The notes under the pieces are model-generated. The model was not told the DNA's origin. It made no database searches and saw only the letters and a program-made list of their open reading frames with translations. DNA of 64,000 nucleotides from assembly GCF_024281035.1 (NCBI RefSeq), contig NZ_JAMXLH010000028.1:42460-106459 (forward strand), in the 5' to 3' direction. Origin of the DNA: Paraburkholderia sp. GTDB lineage: Bacteria; Pseudomonadota; Gammaproteobacteria; Burkholderiales; Burkholderiaceae. Position numbers and translations under genes: made by a program. This document shows positions 36,809 through 45,778 of the stretch, one piece after another (position 1 is the stretch's first letter; every line of letters begins with the position of its first letter).

Positions 36809-37240
36809 TTAACCGCGCCGCCCGCTGTGCGTCTCACGCATTGCGTCGATGGAGGCTCGCCCCGCGCCGGTCACCATCAGCAGCAGGAAACCGCCTGCGA
36901 TCGCAATGTTCTTCCAGAAGTGGACGACCGCGTCCTGCTGCTGGGCGGCGTCGGCGATGTTCCAGAAATCGTGGCCGAAAACCGCCGTGGCGATGGTGTA
37001 CACGGCCAGCAGAAAACCCACTGCACGCGTGCGCACGCCGATCACGAGCGCGATGCCGCCGAGCAGTTCGACCGCCACGGCAACCGGCGCGGCGATCGTC
37101 GCGTAAGGAACACCCTTCGTGTGAAGGTAGCCCATGAAGCCCGCGTAACCGAGCAGCTTCATCGCGCCGCCCCACAGGAACAGGACAGCAAGCGCAATGC
37201 GGGCGATGAAGATGACCAGGGATTCAGCGGTTCGCGTCAT
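36809..37240 (-). CDS. DoxX-family membrane protein
   Basis: 143 residues with four membrane spans. IARIALAVLFLWGGAMKLLG, AVAVELLGGIALVIGVRTRA and FWKNIAIAGGFLLLMVTGAG are the DoxX/YphA-like signature. Such proteins support respiratory or redox complexes, or act as thiosulfate quinone reductase subunits; role here unknown. GGAG upstream of ATG 37240. Heads a probable two-gene unit. Confidence 0.88.
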   Translation of the reverse strand: MTRTAESLVIFIARIALAVLFLWGGAMKLLGYAGFMGYLHTKGVPYATIAAPVAVAVELLGGIALVIGVRTRAVGFLLAVYTIATAVFGHDFWNIADAAQQQDAVVHFWKNIAIAGGFLLLMVTGAGRASIDAMRETHSGRRG

Positions 37241-37517
37241 GGCGTGCTCCGGTATGTATTGACGGAATGACCTCGCAGCCCGCGCACAGTTCCCGCGACG
37301 ACACACGCCAGCCACCGTCGCATTGCGACGGGAGCACAGCAGGCTCTGAAGCCATTGCCATCAGAATTGATTCGGATTACCTGGTATATGGCGCGCAGCT
37401 TCGCGCCGTTTGACCGCTTCCCGACCTTTGAAGCACCGCACGCCGCACGCGGCCCGCGCCCTGTACGCGCGCGGCACGCAATGCGGGTTCTCACTGAACG
37501 GGCCAGTGCTGGCACGC

Positions 37518-37679
37518 TCAATGCTTGTGACGCAGGCCGTGGCCGCGATGGGCTTCGAGCCAGCGCGCGAGGCGCGCCTCAAGAATGCCCCGGCTGCGAC
37601 GCGACACTGCCCACATGGCGGCGCACACCGCCAGCATCACGGCTGGACCCAGAAGATAAGCAGCTACGGTTTCCCTCAT
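37518..37679 (-). CDS. Small single-span membrane protein
   Basis: 53 residues: MRETVAAYLLGPAVMLAVCA, then AMWAVSRRSRGILEARLARW and a histidine/arginine-rich tail. One hydrophobic span (residues 7-25) with a strongly basic cytoplasmic helix follows the positive-inside rule. GGAGAG lies four bases before ATG 37679. It is below the usual ORF size cutoff and would be missed by many gene finders. Function unknown; possibly a small regulator of a membrane complex. Confidence 0.5.
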   Translation of the reverse strand: MRETVAAYLLGPAVMLAVCAAMWAVSRRSRGILEARLARWLEAHRGHGLRHKH

Positions 37680-38059
37680 GGCACTCTCCTCGCCACGCCG
37701 CCGAACTTTGACATTTCATTTTAGGCGATCGCACGTTGGCGGATAAAGCTCGCTCCTGCTCTTCCGGTCAACGTTTGCGCGTGTATTCCGCAGGCCGCGA
37801 CATCAGGCAGGCCGGGCCACACGCGCCGCACTTCTTCTATCTGTGGTGCATCCGGTGCATCTTACTCGCGTCGCCTGCGACGATGCGTCACAGCGTGAAA
37901 AGCGGTTCGTAACAACGAACGTCACACGCATTGTGTAGTCTTGCATGACACCAGTCGGCGAATGCGGTGCGCTCTGAAGTTGTATCAAAGGCGCGACCAT
38001 TTGTTACATTTAAATCTTCCGATGTATTAATGTTGCATTGCGCATTTTTTACTCGCGCT

Positions 38060-38272
38060 GTTAATACTCGAAAACGCCTGGTTGTCTTATCTCGCCAACA
38101 CTCCCCACGCCGATAGTTGCTTTCGCAACGAAGCCTCCACCTGTAAGCCATATTTGACGGGCATGTGCGCCATACGAGCGTTTGATCTGCATCGTCGCAA
38201 CGTTGTCATACAAGCAAACGTAAATATCAGAAAAACTTACCGAAATCATTGTTCACAAACAATGATTTTTTT
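38060..38272 (+). ncRNA. Candidate untranslated RNA or flhDC leader attenuator
   Basis: A strong Rho-independent terminator at 38243-38272 has no coding frame upstream on its strand. A -35-like TTGCGC (38038-38043) and TAATAC (38062-38067), 18 bp apart, could start an RNA of about 200 nt; it would include a small hairpin GTTGC-TTTC-GCAAC. It could be an independent sRNA or a prematurely ended flhDC leader. Confidence 0.3.
38243..38272 (+). terminator. Rho-independent terminator in the flhDC upstream region
   Basis: AAATCATTGTT (38243-38253), loop CACA, AACAATGATTT (38258-38268) then a T-run to 38272. A perfect 11-pair stem, AT-rich but long, followed by seven T. Confidence 0.7.
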
Positions 38273-38317
38273 GTGACAGGGATTGATTTTCGAGAAACCA
38301 CCTCATACAATTCCGGC

Positions 38318-38344
38318 CAAGGTGTTACGAGTTGTAACACCTTG
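38318..38344. promoter_or_regulatory. 27-bp perfect palindrome upstream of flhD
   Basis: CAAGGTGTTAC (38318-38328), spacer GAGTT, GTAACACCTTG (38334-38344). Eleven-base arms with a five-base spacer, 121 bp before the flhD start. There is no T-run, so an operator for a dimeric regulator is likelier than a terminator. The regulator is unknown. Confidence 0.6.
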
Positions 38345-38465
38345 TATCAATTAGCCAGGCCCCGCCAGGAAACAAAAAAGAGCGACGGTCGGCACAAATG
38401 GACCAGAAAGCACAACGACGGCAAAAGCCGTGGCGTTAATGATTCGGGGCTTCGGAAACTGAGAA

Positions 38466-38786
38466 ATGGACCGCAGCAGCGAGACGCTGGATTCTATCCG
38501 CGAGATTAATTTGTCGTACCTGATGCTTGCGCAGCGCATGCTGCGCGAGGATAGGCCAGTCGGTATGTTCCGGCTGGGTCTGTCGTCGGAACTGGCCGAA
38601 CTGCTTGCCGGGCTGTCGCTCGCTCAGATCGTCAGGCTGGCTGCTTCCGACCAGCTCCTTTGCCTGTTCCGCTTCGACGATCACTCGATGTTGTCCGCGC
38701 TTACGCAGACGGCAAAGCATGCGGACGTGGCAACCACTCACGCAGCTATCCTGCTTGCAGGACAGCCGGCTGGGCAATTCGCCTGA
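38466..38786 (+). CDS. flhD: Flagellar master regulator subunit FlhD
   Basis: 106 residues. IREINLSYLMLAQRMLREDR and LSLAQIVRLAASDQLLCLFR are diagnostic of FlhD. It forms the FlhD4C2 complex that activates class II flagellar promoters. Start at ATG 38466 fits family N-termini. Followed 11 bp later by flhC. The upstream region is unusually long and AT-rich. The usual downstream mot/che genes are absent, suggesting an additional or displaced copy. Confidence 0.93.
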   Translation: MDRSSETLDSIREINLSYLMLAQRMLREDRPVGMFRLGLSSELAELLAGLSLAQIVRLAASDQLLCLFRFDDHSMLSALTQTAKHADVATTHAAILLAGQPAGQFA

Positions 38787-38797
38787 GGAGCACGTCC

Positions 38798-39391
38798 ATG
38801 ACGCGGCGCAGCCTCACCGAAGACGCTCAAGAGGTATTTCGCGCGATCGCGCTGATCGAGCTGGGCGCGCGAATGCAAGTGCTCGAAAGCGAGCTGACCC
38901 TCTCGCGCGACCGCATGATCCGCCTCTATCGCGAGATCCGCGGCGTGTCGCCGCCGAAAGGAATGCTGCCGTTTTCGGCCGACTGGTACATGACGTGGCT
39001 GGCGAACATTCACGCTTCGCTGTTCTACAACACGTACCTTTTCCTCAAGAACGAAGCGCGTTGCTCGCATCTCGACGCGCTCACCAAGGGGTTCCGTCTG
39101 TATCTGGAACACTGCCGCCACAGCGAGACCGAGCCCGTGCTCGATCTCACGCGTGCGTGGACCCTGGTGCGGTTTTTCGATGCCGATATTCTGCAGTTGA
39201 CGCCTTGCTGCCGTTGCGGCGGCAAATTCGTCGCGCACCGTCACGACCTTCAGCATAACGTCGTGTGCGGCGCATGCCAGCCGCCTTCGCGCGCGGGCAA
39301 GACGAAAAAGGCGGCTGCGGCGCGACGGGGCGCCACGCAGACCGAAAGCGACCACCCGGTTACATCGGGCGGCATCGCCGAGGCTGCTTGA
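38798..39391 (+). CDS. flhC: Flagellar master regulator subunit FlhC
   Basis: 197 residues. ALIELGARMQVLESELTLSR, then GVSPPKGMLPFSADWY and the four-cysteine zinc site (CCRCGGKF and VVCGACQPP) identify FlhC. The zinc site and DNA-binding helices are intact. A lysine/alanine/threonine-rich tail follows. Partner of FlhD in the activator complex; translated from ATG 38798 with GGAG upstream. A strong terminator follows the gene, closing the operon. Confidence 0.93.
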   Translation: MTRRSLTEDAQEVFRAIALIELGARMQVLESELTLSRDRMIRLYREIRGVSPPKGMLPFSADWYMTWLANIHASLFYNTYLFLKNEARCSHLDALTKGFRLYLEHCRHSETEPVLDLTRAWTLVRFFDADILQLTPCCRCGGKFVAHRHDLQHNVVCGACQPPSRAGKTKKAAAARRGATQTESDHPVTSGGIAEAA

Positions 39392-39450
39392 GCGAGGAAA
39401 CAAGATCCGGGCCCACCCGGACAGGACCAAAACAAGACCAAGACGCGAAG

Positions 39451-39500
39451 CCGTCCGGTGCGTTCAGCGCACCGGACGGTAAAGCGCTTTTTCTTTTTCT
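39451..39500 (+). terminator. Rho-independent terminator of flhDC
   Basis: CCGTCCGGTGCG (39451-39462), loop TTCAG, CGCACCGGACGG (39468-39479) is a perfect 12-pair stem, followed after a few bases by long T-rich runs (TTTTTC repeated). Confidence 0.85.
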
Positions 39501-39534
39501 TTTCCCGTATTCCTCCCGGCTGCGCGCGAACAAT

Positions 39535-41100
39535 TCAGCGTGAAGCGAGCGGTGCGGGCGCCGAAGCGCCGCCATCGCGCGGCTGATCGTCAGCCTTCAT
39601 TCCATCCCAGCCGCCGCCCAGCGCGCGAATCAGATTGACTGTCGCGACAGCCTGCGAACCCTGTAGCTGGCTCGCCTGCAATTGCGCGACCAGCACCGAA
39701 CGTTCGCTATCGATCACGTTCAGATAGCTCACCTCGCCTTCTTCATACTGCGTGCGCGACAGATGCGCCGAGCGCTGCGACGCGTCGACGGCATTGTCCT
39801 GCTCGCGAATCTGGTCGCTGAGCAGGCGCAGATCGGAGAGGTTGTCCTCGACTTCGCGGAACGCCACGAGCACCTGCTGGCGATACTGCGCGACGTCCTC
39901 GTCGTATTTCGCGCGCGACTGCGCAAGATTCGCCCGACGACGGCCGCCGTCGAAGAGCGGCATCGTGAGCGCCGTGCCCGCGAACGGCCCGAGCAGGAAC
40001 GCACGGCTCGACCACATGAAGAGATCGCCGAGCGACGCCGACTCGAAGCCGAACGCGCCCGTGATATCGAGTTTCGGGAAGAACGCCGACTTCGCGAGGC
40101 CCACGCGCGCGTTCGCGGCAGCCATCGCACGCTCCGCCGCCGCGATATCGGGACGGCGTTCGAGCAGCGTCGAAGGCAGGCCCGGCGGCACCTGCGCGGC
40201 AACGGGTGCAAGCGGCGTCTCGGGGAACGTGAAGTCCGCCGGCGCCTTGCCGAGCAGGATCGCAAGACCGTGTTCCGACGCCGCGCGCTGACGCGCAACG
40301 CCCACTGCATCGGCACGCGCGCTCGCGAGTTCGTTGCGCGCCTGAGCGACGTCGAGTTCGCTGATATCGCCTTCCTTGAACCGGCGTTCGACGAGCTTGA
40401 GCGCATCTTCACGCAGCGCCACGGTGCGGCGGTACAGATCGACATTCGAGTCGAACTGGCGCAACTGGAAATAGTTCTGCGCGACGTCGGCCTGCAAGGT
40501 CAGTTGCACCGAGCGGAACAGCGCCTCGCTCTGCTGCGCATCGGCACGCGCAGCGTTCACGTTCGAACTCACGCGGCCAAACAGATCCGCCTCGTACGAC
40601 GCCGTTCCTTGCGCGCGCCAGAGCGTTTGCGTCGGCACGTTGGTGTTCTGCGGCAGAGACTGCGAAGCGGGTGAAAGACGCTCGTAAGTCGGTCCGAATC
40701 CCGCGTCGAACGAAGGGAACCACGACGCGCGCGCCGCCTGCGTCACCGCGCGCGCCTGCTGCACGCGCGCGGCGGCCGCCTTCAGATCCTGGTTCGCGGC
40801 CTGCGCCTGCTGTTCGAGCGCGTCCAGCGTCGGATCGCCGAAGATCGTCCACCACTGGCCGCGATGCGCGGCATCGGCAGGTTGCGCGGGCGTCCAGGTG
40901 CCGACATCGTGCGGACCCGCGGGCGTCCGCTGGGCTTCCTTGAATGCGGCTGGAACGGCTGCATCGGGCACGCGATACGTCGGCTCGACCGAGCATGCCG
41001 CGAGCCACGCAAAGAGCGCGACGGACGCTGCGATCCGCGTGATGCGCCCCCACGCAACGCTATTTCCCGGCAAGCGGTCTTCAACGGAATAGTGAGTCAT
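39535..41100 (-). CDS. opcM: RND efflux outer-membrane lipoprotein (OpcM/OprC type)
   Basis: 521 residues of the TolC/OprM (NodT) family. A lipoprotein signal (LFAWLAACS) precedes the typical YRVPDAAVPAAFKEA start. Two long repeats follow, with AAARVQQARAVTQAARASWF, ATNSYEADLFGRVSSN-type and RRPDIAAAERAMAAANARVG motifs. It forms the outer-membrane channel of the tripartite pump. ATG 41100 with GAGGAGAAG upstream. Last gene of the llpE-ceoAB-opcM operon, 13 bp after ceoB. Confidence 0.9.
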   Translation of the reverse strand: MTHYSVEDRLPGNSVAWGRITRIAASVALFAWLAACSVEPTYRVPDAAVPAAFKEAQRTPAGPHDVGTWTPAQPADAAHRGQWWTIFGDPTLDALEQQAQAANQDLKAAAARVQQARAVTQAARASWFPSFDAGFGPTYERLSPASQSLPQNTNVPTQTLWRAQGTASYEADLFGRVSSNVNAARADAQQSEALFRSVQLTLQADVAQNYFQLRQFDSNVDLYRRTVALREDALKLVERRFKEGDISELDVAQARNELASARADAVGVARQRAASEHGLAILLGKAPADFTFPETPLAPVAAQVPPGLPSTLLERRPDIAAAERAMAAANARVGLAKSAFFPKLDITGAFGFESASLGDLFMWSSRAFLLGPFAGTALTMPLFDGGRRRANLAQSRAKYDEDVAQYRQQVLVAFREVEDNLSDLRLLSDQIREQDNAVDASQRSAHLSRTQYEEGEVSYLNVIDSERSVLVAQLQASQLQGSQAVATVNLIRALGGGWDGMKADDQPRDGGASAPAPLASR

Positions 41101-41113
41101 GTTTTTCTTCTCC

Positions 41114-44100
41114 TCAGGCATCGACCGTCGGTCGCGTCGTGCGCGCACTGTCCTTCTGCGCAACGTGGATCTTGCCGCCCGCAATCGTGCGCAACACGAC
41201 ATAAAACACCGGCGTCAGCAACAGACCAAACGCGGTCACGCCGAGCATGCCGAAGAACACTGCAATACCCATCGCATGACGCATCTCCGAACCGGCGCCT
41301 GTCGACAGCACGAGCGGCACGACGCCCATGATGAATGCGATCGACGTCATCAGAATCGGCCGCAGACGCAACCGGCTCGCCTCGATGGCCGCGGAGAACG
41401 GCGTGTGGCCGTCGTGTTCGAGCTCACGCGCGAATTCGACAATCAGGATGGCGTTCTTCGAAGCCAGTCCCACCAGCACCATCAGGCCGATCTGCGTGAA
41501 GATGTTGTTGTCGCCCCGCGTGAGCCACACGCCGGTTAGCGCGCACAGCACGCTCATCGGCACGATCAGGATCACCGCGAGCGGCAGCGTCAGGCTTTCG
41601 TAGAGCGCGGCCAGCACGAGAAACACGAGCAGCACGCTGATCGGAAATACCCAGATGCCCGCGTTCCCCGCGAGAATCTGCTGGTAGGTGAGATCGGTCC
41701 ATTCGAACTTCACGCCGCGCGGCAAGACCTCGGCCGCGATGCGTTCCGCCGCTGCCTGCGCCTCGCCCGACGAATAACCCGGCGCAGGACCGCCGTTGAT
41801 GTCGGCGGCGGTGTAGCCGTTGTAGCGCACCACCATCTCAGGACCGTAGGTGGGCGTCACCGTCACGAGCGACGATAGCGGCACCATTTCGCCCGCGGCG
41901 TTGCGCGTCTTCAGCTGCAGGATGTCGTCGGCCTGCTGGCGAAACGGCGCATCCGCCTGCACGCGCACCTGATACACGCGGCCAAAGCGGTTGAAGTCGT
42001 TCACGTAGAGCGAGCCCAGATAAATCTGCATCGTGTTGAATACGTCCGTCACGGGTACGCCAAGCTGCTTCGCCTTCGTGCGGTCGAGATCGACGTTCAA
42101 TTGCGGCACGTTGATCTGGTAGCTCGAAAACGTCGGCCCGAGTTCGGGCGTCGTCGCCGCGCGCTTCATGAAGTCCTGGGTCGCGCGATCGAGCGCCGCG
42201 TAACCCACGGCGCCGTGGTCTTCCAGCTGCATCTTGAAGCCGCCGAGCGTGCCGAGACCGAGCACCGGCGGCGGCGGAAAGACAGCGACGAACGAATCCT
42301 TGATCTGCGCGTACTGCTGGTTCAGCGCACCCGCAATCGCCCCCGCCGAAAGCGCCTTGCCGCCGCGCTCCTTAAACGGCTTGAGCGTGACGAATAACAC
42401 GCCCGCGCTCGAACTGTTCGTGAAGCCGTTGACCGAAAGACCCGGGAATGCCACCGCGCTTTCGACGCCAGGCTGTTTCAACGCGATTGCGCTCATGTCG
42501 CGAATCACGTTTTCGGTGCGGTCGAGCGACGCGCCGTTAGGCAGTTGCGCGAATGCGATCAGATACTCCTTGTCCTGCGCAGGCACGAAACCGCCAGGCA
42601 CGACGCGCGCCATCAGAACCGTTGCGCCGATCAACACGACGTAGATCATCAGCATGGCGCCCTTGTGGTGCAGCACGCCGTGCACGCCGCGCCCATACGA
42701 CTCCGAGCCGCGATGAAACACCTTGTTGAACCAGCGGAAAAACCCACCGAGCACGCGATTCATCGCACGCGTGAGCCAGTCTTCCTTTGCGTCGTGACCG
42801 CGCAGCAGCAGCGCGGAAAGCGCGGGCGATAGCGTCAGTGAATTGAAGGCCGAGATCACCGTCGAGATGGCGATGGTCATGGCGAACTGCTTGTAGAACT
42901 GACCCGTGAGACCGCTCATGAACGCAAGCGGCACGAACACGGCGACGAGCGTGAGCGCGATGGCGATGATCGGCCCGCTCACTTCCTGCATGGCCTTGTA
43001 GGTCGCGTCGCGCGCGGAAAGGCCGCTCGCGATGTTGCGCTCGACGTTCTCCACCACGACGATCGCATCGTCCACGACGATCCCGATCGCGAGCACCATG
43101 CCGAAGAGCGATAGCGCGTTGATCGAGAAGCCGAAGGCGAGCAGCAGCGAGAACGTCCCCACAATCGACACCGGCACGGCAATCAACGGAATGATCGACG
43201 CGCGCCACGTCTGCAGGAACACGATCACCACGATCACGACCAGCACGATCGCTTCGAGCAGCGTATGCACGACCGCTTCGATGCTCGAGCGCACGAACTG
43301 CGTCGGGTCATAGACGATGCGGTAGTCCACCCCGGCAGGAAAGTCGTGCTTGAGCTCCTTCATCGTGGCGCGCACCTGGTCGGAAATCGCGAGCGAGTTC
43401 GCGCCCGGCGCCTGGTTGATTGCAAGCGCGACGGCGGGCTTGTTGTCGAGCAAGGACCGCAGGCCGTATTCCGATGCCGCGAGTTCGATGCGCGCGATAT
43501 CGCGCAGATACGTCACGCCGCCATCGGGATTCGTCTTGACGATGATGTTGCCGAATTCGCCTTCGGTACGGAGGCGACCGCGCGCATTCACGTTCAGTTG
43601 CAGCGGCGTGCCCGGCACGCTCGGCGACGCGCCGATCACACCCGCGGCCACCTGCACGTTCTGCTCGCGGATGGCGTTGACGACATCGCTGGCCGTGAGA
43701 TTGCGCTGCGCGACCTTCTGCGGGTCGAGCCAGATACGCATGGCATAGTCGCCCGAACCCCACAACTGCACTTCGCCCACGCCCTGGATGCGCGCGAGGC
43801 GGTCCTTCACGTTGAGCAGCGCATAGTTGCGCAGATAGGTCATGTCGTACGCGTTGTTCGGCGAGATCAGGTGCACGACCATCGTGAGCGTCGGCGAGCT
43901 TTTGATCGTCGTGATGCCGAGGCGCTGCACGTCCTCCGGCAAACGCGGCAGCGCCTGGTTGACGCGGTTCTGCACGAGCTGCGTGGCCTTGTCCGGGTCG
44001 GTTCCCAGACGGAACGTGACGGTGAGCGTGAGATTGCCGTCGCTGTTCGCCTGCGATTGCATGTACAACATGTTCTCGACGCCGTTGATCTGCTCTTCGA

Positions 44101-44299
44101 GCGGCGCGGCCACGGTTTCGGCAATCACCTTCGGGTTCGCGCCCGGATACTGCGCATGCACGACCACCGACGGCGGCACGACCTCGGGGTATTCGGAGAT
44201 CGGCAACTGGAACAGTGCGATCACACCGGCCAGCAGGATCACCACGGACAGCACGCCCGCGAAGATCGGCCGGTCGATGAAGAATTTCGATATGTTCAT
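41114..44299 (-). CDS. ceoB: RND efflux pump inner-membrane transporter (CeoB/BpeF type)
   Basis: 1061 residues of the HAE-1 RND family. MNISKFFIDRPIFAGVLSVV is the canonical start. Proton-relay acidic residues lie in GIVVDDAIVVVENVERNI, and the second half has SVLCALTGVWLTRGDNNIFT and GLASKNAILIVEFAREL. The protein forms a trimer with 12 membrane spans and large periplasmic domains, exporting drugs from periplasm and membrane. The named assignment to CeoB/BpeF rests on the llpE and LysR context; those pumps export chloramphenicol, trimethoprim and fluoroquinolones. Confidence 0.93.
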   Translation of the reverse strand: MNISKFFIDRPIFAGVLSVVILLAGVIALFQLPISEYPEVVPPSVVVHAQYPGANPKVIAETVAAPLEEQINGVENMLYMQSQANSDGNLTLTVTFRLGTDPDKATQLVQNRVNQALPRLPEDVQRLGITTIKSSPTLTMVVHLISPNNAYDMTYLRNYALLNVKDRLARIQGVGEVQLWGSGDYAMRIWLDPQKVAQRNLTASDVVNAIREQNVQVAAGVIGASPSVPGTPLQLNVNARGRLRTEGEFGNIIVKTNPDGGVTYLRDIARIELAASEYGLRSLLDNKPAVALAINQAPGANSLAISDQVRATMKELKHDFPAGVDYRIVYDPTQFVRSSIEAVVHTLLEAIVLVVIVVIVFLQTWRASIIPLIAVPVSIVGTFSLLLAFGFSINALSLFGMVLAIGIVVDDAIVVVENVERNIASGLSARDATYKAMQEVSGPIIAIALTLVAVFVPLAFMSGLTGQFYKQFAMTIAISTVISAFNSLTLSPALSALLLRGHDAKEDWLTRAMNRVLGGFFRWFNKVFHRGSESYGRGVHGVLHHKGAMLMIYVVLIGATVLMARVVPGGFVPAQDKEYLIAFAQLPNGASLDRTENVIRDMSAIALKQPGVESAVAFPGLSVNGFTNSSSAGVLFVTLKPFKERGGKALSAGAIAGALNQQYAQIKDSFVAVFPPPPVLGLGTLGGFKMQLEDHGAVGYAALDRATQDFMKRAATTPELGPTFSSYQINVPQLNVDLDRTKAKQLGVPVTDVFNTMQIYLGSLYVNDFNRFGRVYQVRVQADAPFRQQADDILQLKTRNAAGEMVPLSSLVTVTPTYGPEMVVRYNGYTAADINGGPAPGYSSGEAQAAAERIAAEVLPRGVKFEWTDLTYQQILAGNAGIWVFPISVLLVFLVLAALYESLTLPLAVILIVPMSVLCALTGVWLTRGDNNIFTQIGLMVLVGLASKNAILIVEFARELEHDGHTPFSAAIEASRLRLRPILMTSIAFIMGVVPLVLSTGAGSEMRHAMGIAVFFGMLGVTAFGLLLTPVFYVVLRTIAGGKIHVAQKDSARTTRPTVDA

Positions 44300-44375
44300 G
44301 GGTTGCTCGTTAAGTTAACGCTTAGTTCCACTAATCGGTGCGGAGGAAAGCACACTCGATGCCAGGACGCATGCC

Positions 44376-45746
44376 TCAGGAGGTCTTGCTGTCCTTCGTC
44401 CGGGTCGGTGTTTGCGCGGGTGTCTGCGCGGGTGTTTCTTTCGCCGCGGTGGCAACAGGCTGTGCGGGCTTCGCGGCGGAAGCGCCCTGCGGAACAACCT
44501 GCGAATCCACCTGCGGAGTAACCTGCAAAGCGGCGGCGAGCGGATCGGCGTCGTGCGTCCTGGCGAGCGACGAGGCGGCGTCGCCTTCGGGATCGCCATT
44601 CATCGGCACCGTGCGCGCACGCACGGCCTCACCGGGGCGCACACGCTGCGCGCCGTTCACCACGACGCGCTCGCCCTGCTGCAGCCCGCCCGCGATCACG
44701 CGCAAATTACCCTGTTGTCCGCCGATCTGCACGGGGCGATACGTGACGTGGTCGCCCTTGTCGAGCACGTAGACGAACTTCTTGTCCTGGTCGGTGCCGA
44801 TAGCGGTGTCGTCCACGAGCAGCGCCGGATGCGGGGCGCTGCCGCTCACCTTGATGCGCGCGTAGAGGCCCGGCACGAGCGTGCCGTCTGCGTTGTCGAA
44901 GCGCGCGCGCACGCGAATCGTGCCCGACGACGTGTTGAGCCGGTTGTCCACCGATTCGATCGTGCCCTTGCGCGAATAGCCCGATTCATTCGCGAGCCCA
45001 AGCTCCACCGGCATAGCCGAACCGTCCTTCATGCGGCTGATGTAGTCGAGGTAGGTCTGCTCGTCGGCGTCGAATCCGGCGTAAATCGGCGAAACCGAAA
45101 CCAGCGTGGTGAGGGGCGCCGCGCCCGCCCCCGCCGACACCACGTTGCCCACGGTAATCTCCGCGCGCGACACGCGCCCCGACACCGGCGCGACGATGCG
45201 CGTGTAGCCCAGGTTGATCTGCGCCGCTTCGAGCGCGGCCTGCGCGGCCTTCAGGTTCGCGCTCGCTTCGCGGGCGGCGTTCTGCTTCTCGTCGTAGTCG
45301 CGCTTCGCGATGGCGTTGTCGGCGATCAGACGCTGCGCGCGTTCCCAGTCGCTCTGTGCGTAGCCCGTGCGCGCCTGTGCGGCGGCGAGCTGCGCAGCGG
45401 CCTGATCGACGGCGGCCTGATACGGACGCGGGTCGATCACGAACAGCGTATCGCCCTTCTTGACGAGCGCGCCGTCGCGGAAATTCACGGAAACGATCGT
45501 GCCCGAAACCTGCGGCCGGATATCGACTTTCTCGACGGCCTCGAGGCGCCCCGAGTAGCTCTGCCAGTCGGTGACCGTGCGCTGGATCACGGCGGCAACG
45601 TCCACTTCGGGTGCGCTCGGCGCTTCGGCGGCGGCGGCCGGATGGGTTTCGAGGCGCATGGCAACGAGCGCGCCGAACCCGGTAACCGCAACGACGGCCA
45701 GCGCCGCCATTGCGATACGCGTACGGGAAAACGATTTGAGTGACAT
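44376..45746 (-). CDS. ceoA: RND efflux membrane-fusion protein (CeoA/BpeE type)
   Basis: 456 residues of the AcrA/MexA adaptor family. N-terminal membrane anchor, then VDIRPQVSGTIVSVNFRDGA (lipoyl half), a coiled-coil hairpin with QAAAQLAAAQARTGYAQSDW, the second lipoyl half YTRIVAPVSGRVSRAEITVG, and beta domains. The C-terminal 60 residues are an alanine/glutamine/proline/threonine-rich extension ending TPAQTPTRTKDSKTS, longer than in most adaptors. ATG 45746. Links the pump to the outer-membrane channel. Confidence 0.92.
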   Translation of the reverse strand: MSLKSFSRTRIAMAALAVVAVTGFGALVAMRLETHPAAAAEAPSAPEVDVAAVIQRTVTDWQSYSGRLEAVEKVDIRPQVSGTIVSVNFRDGALVKKGDTLFVIDPRPYQAAVDQAAAQLAAAQARTGYAQSDWERAQRLIADNAIAKRDYDEKQNAAREASANLKAAQAALEAAQINLGYTRIVAPVSGRVSRAEITVGNVVSAGAGAAPLTTLVSVSPIYAGFDADEQTYLDYISRMKDGSAMPVELGLANESGYSRKGTIESVDNRLNTSSGTIRVRARFDNADGTLVPGLYARIKVSGSAPHPALLVDDTAIGTDQDKKFVYVLDKGDHVTYRPVQIGGQQGNLRVIAGGLQQGERVVVNGAQRVRPGEAVRARTVPMNGDPEGDAASSLARTHDADPLAAALQVTPQVDSQVVPQGASAAKPAQPVATAAKETPAQTPAQTPTRTKDSKTS

Positions 45747-45778
45747 GTCCGGCTCCACGAGTGTTGATTGAATGTTCT

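Larger units (their letters stand above)
37680..38465. other. Long AT-rich region upstream of flhDC
   Basis: 786 bp without a supported protein gene and visibly lower in GC than the flanks. It contains a plus-strand terminator hairpin at 38243-38272 and a 27-bp palindrome at 38318-38344, listed separately. The size fits a complex promoter for the flagellar master regulator. Confidence 0.6.
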
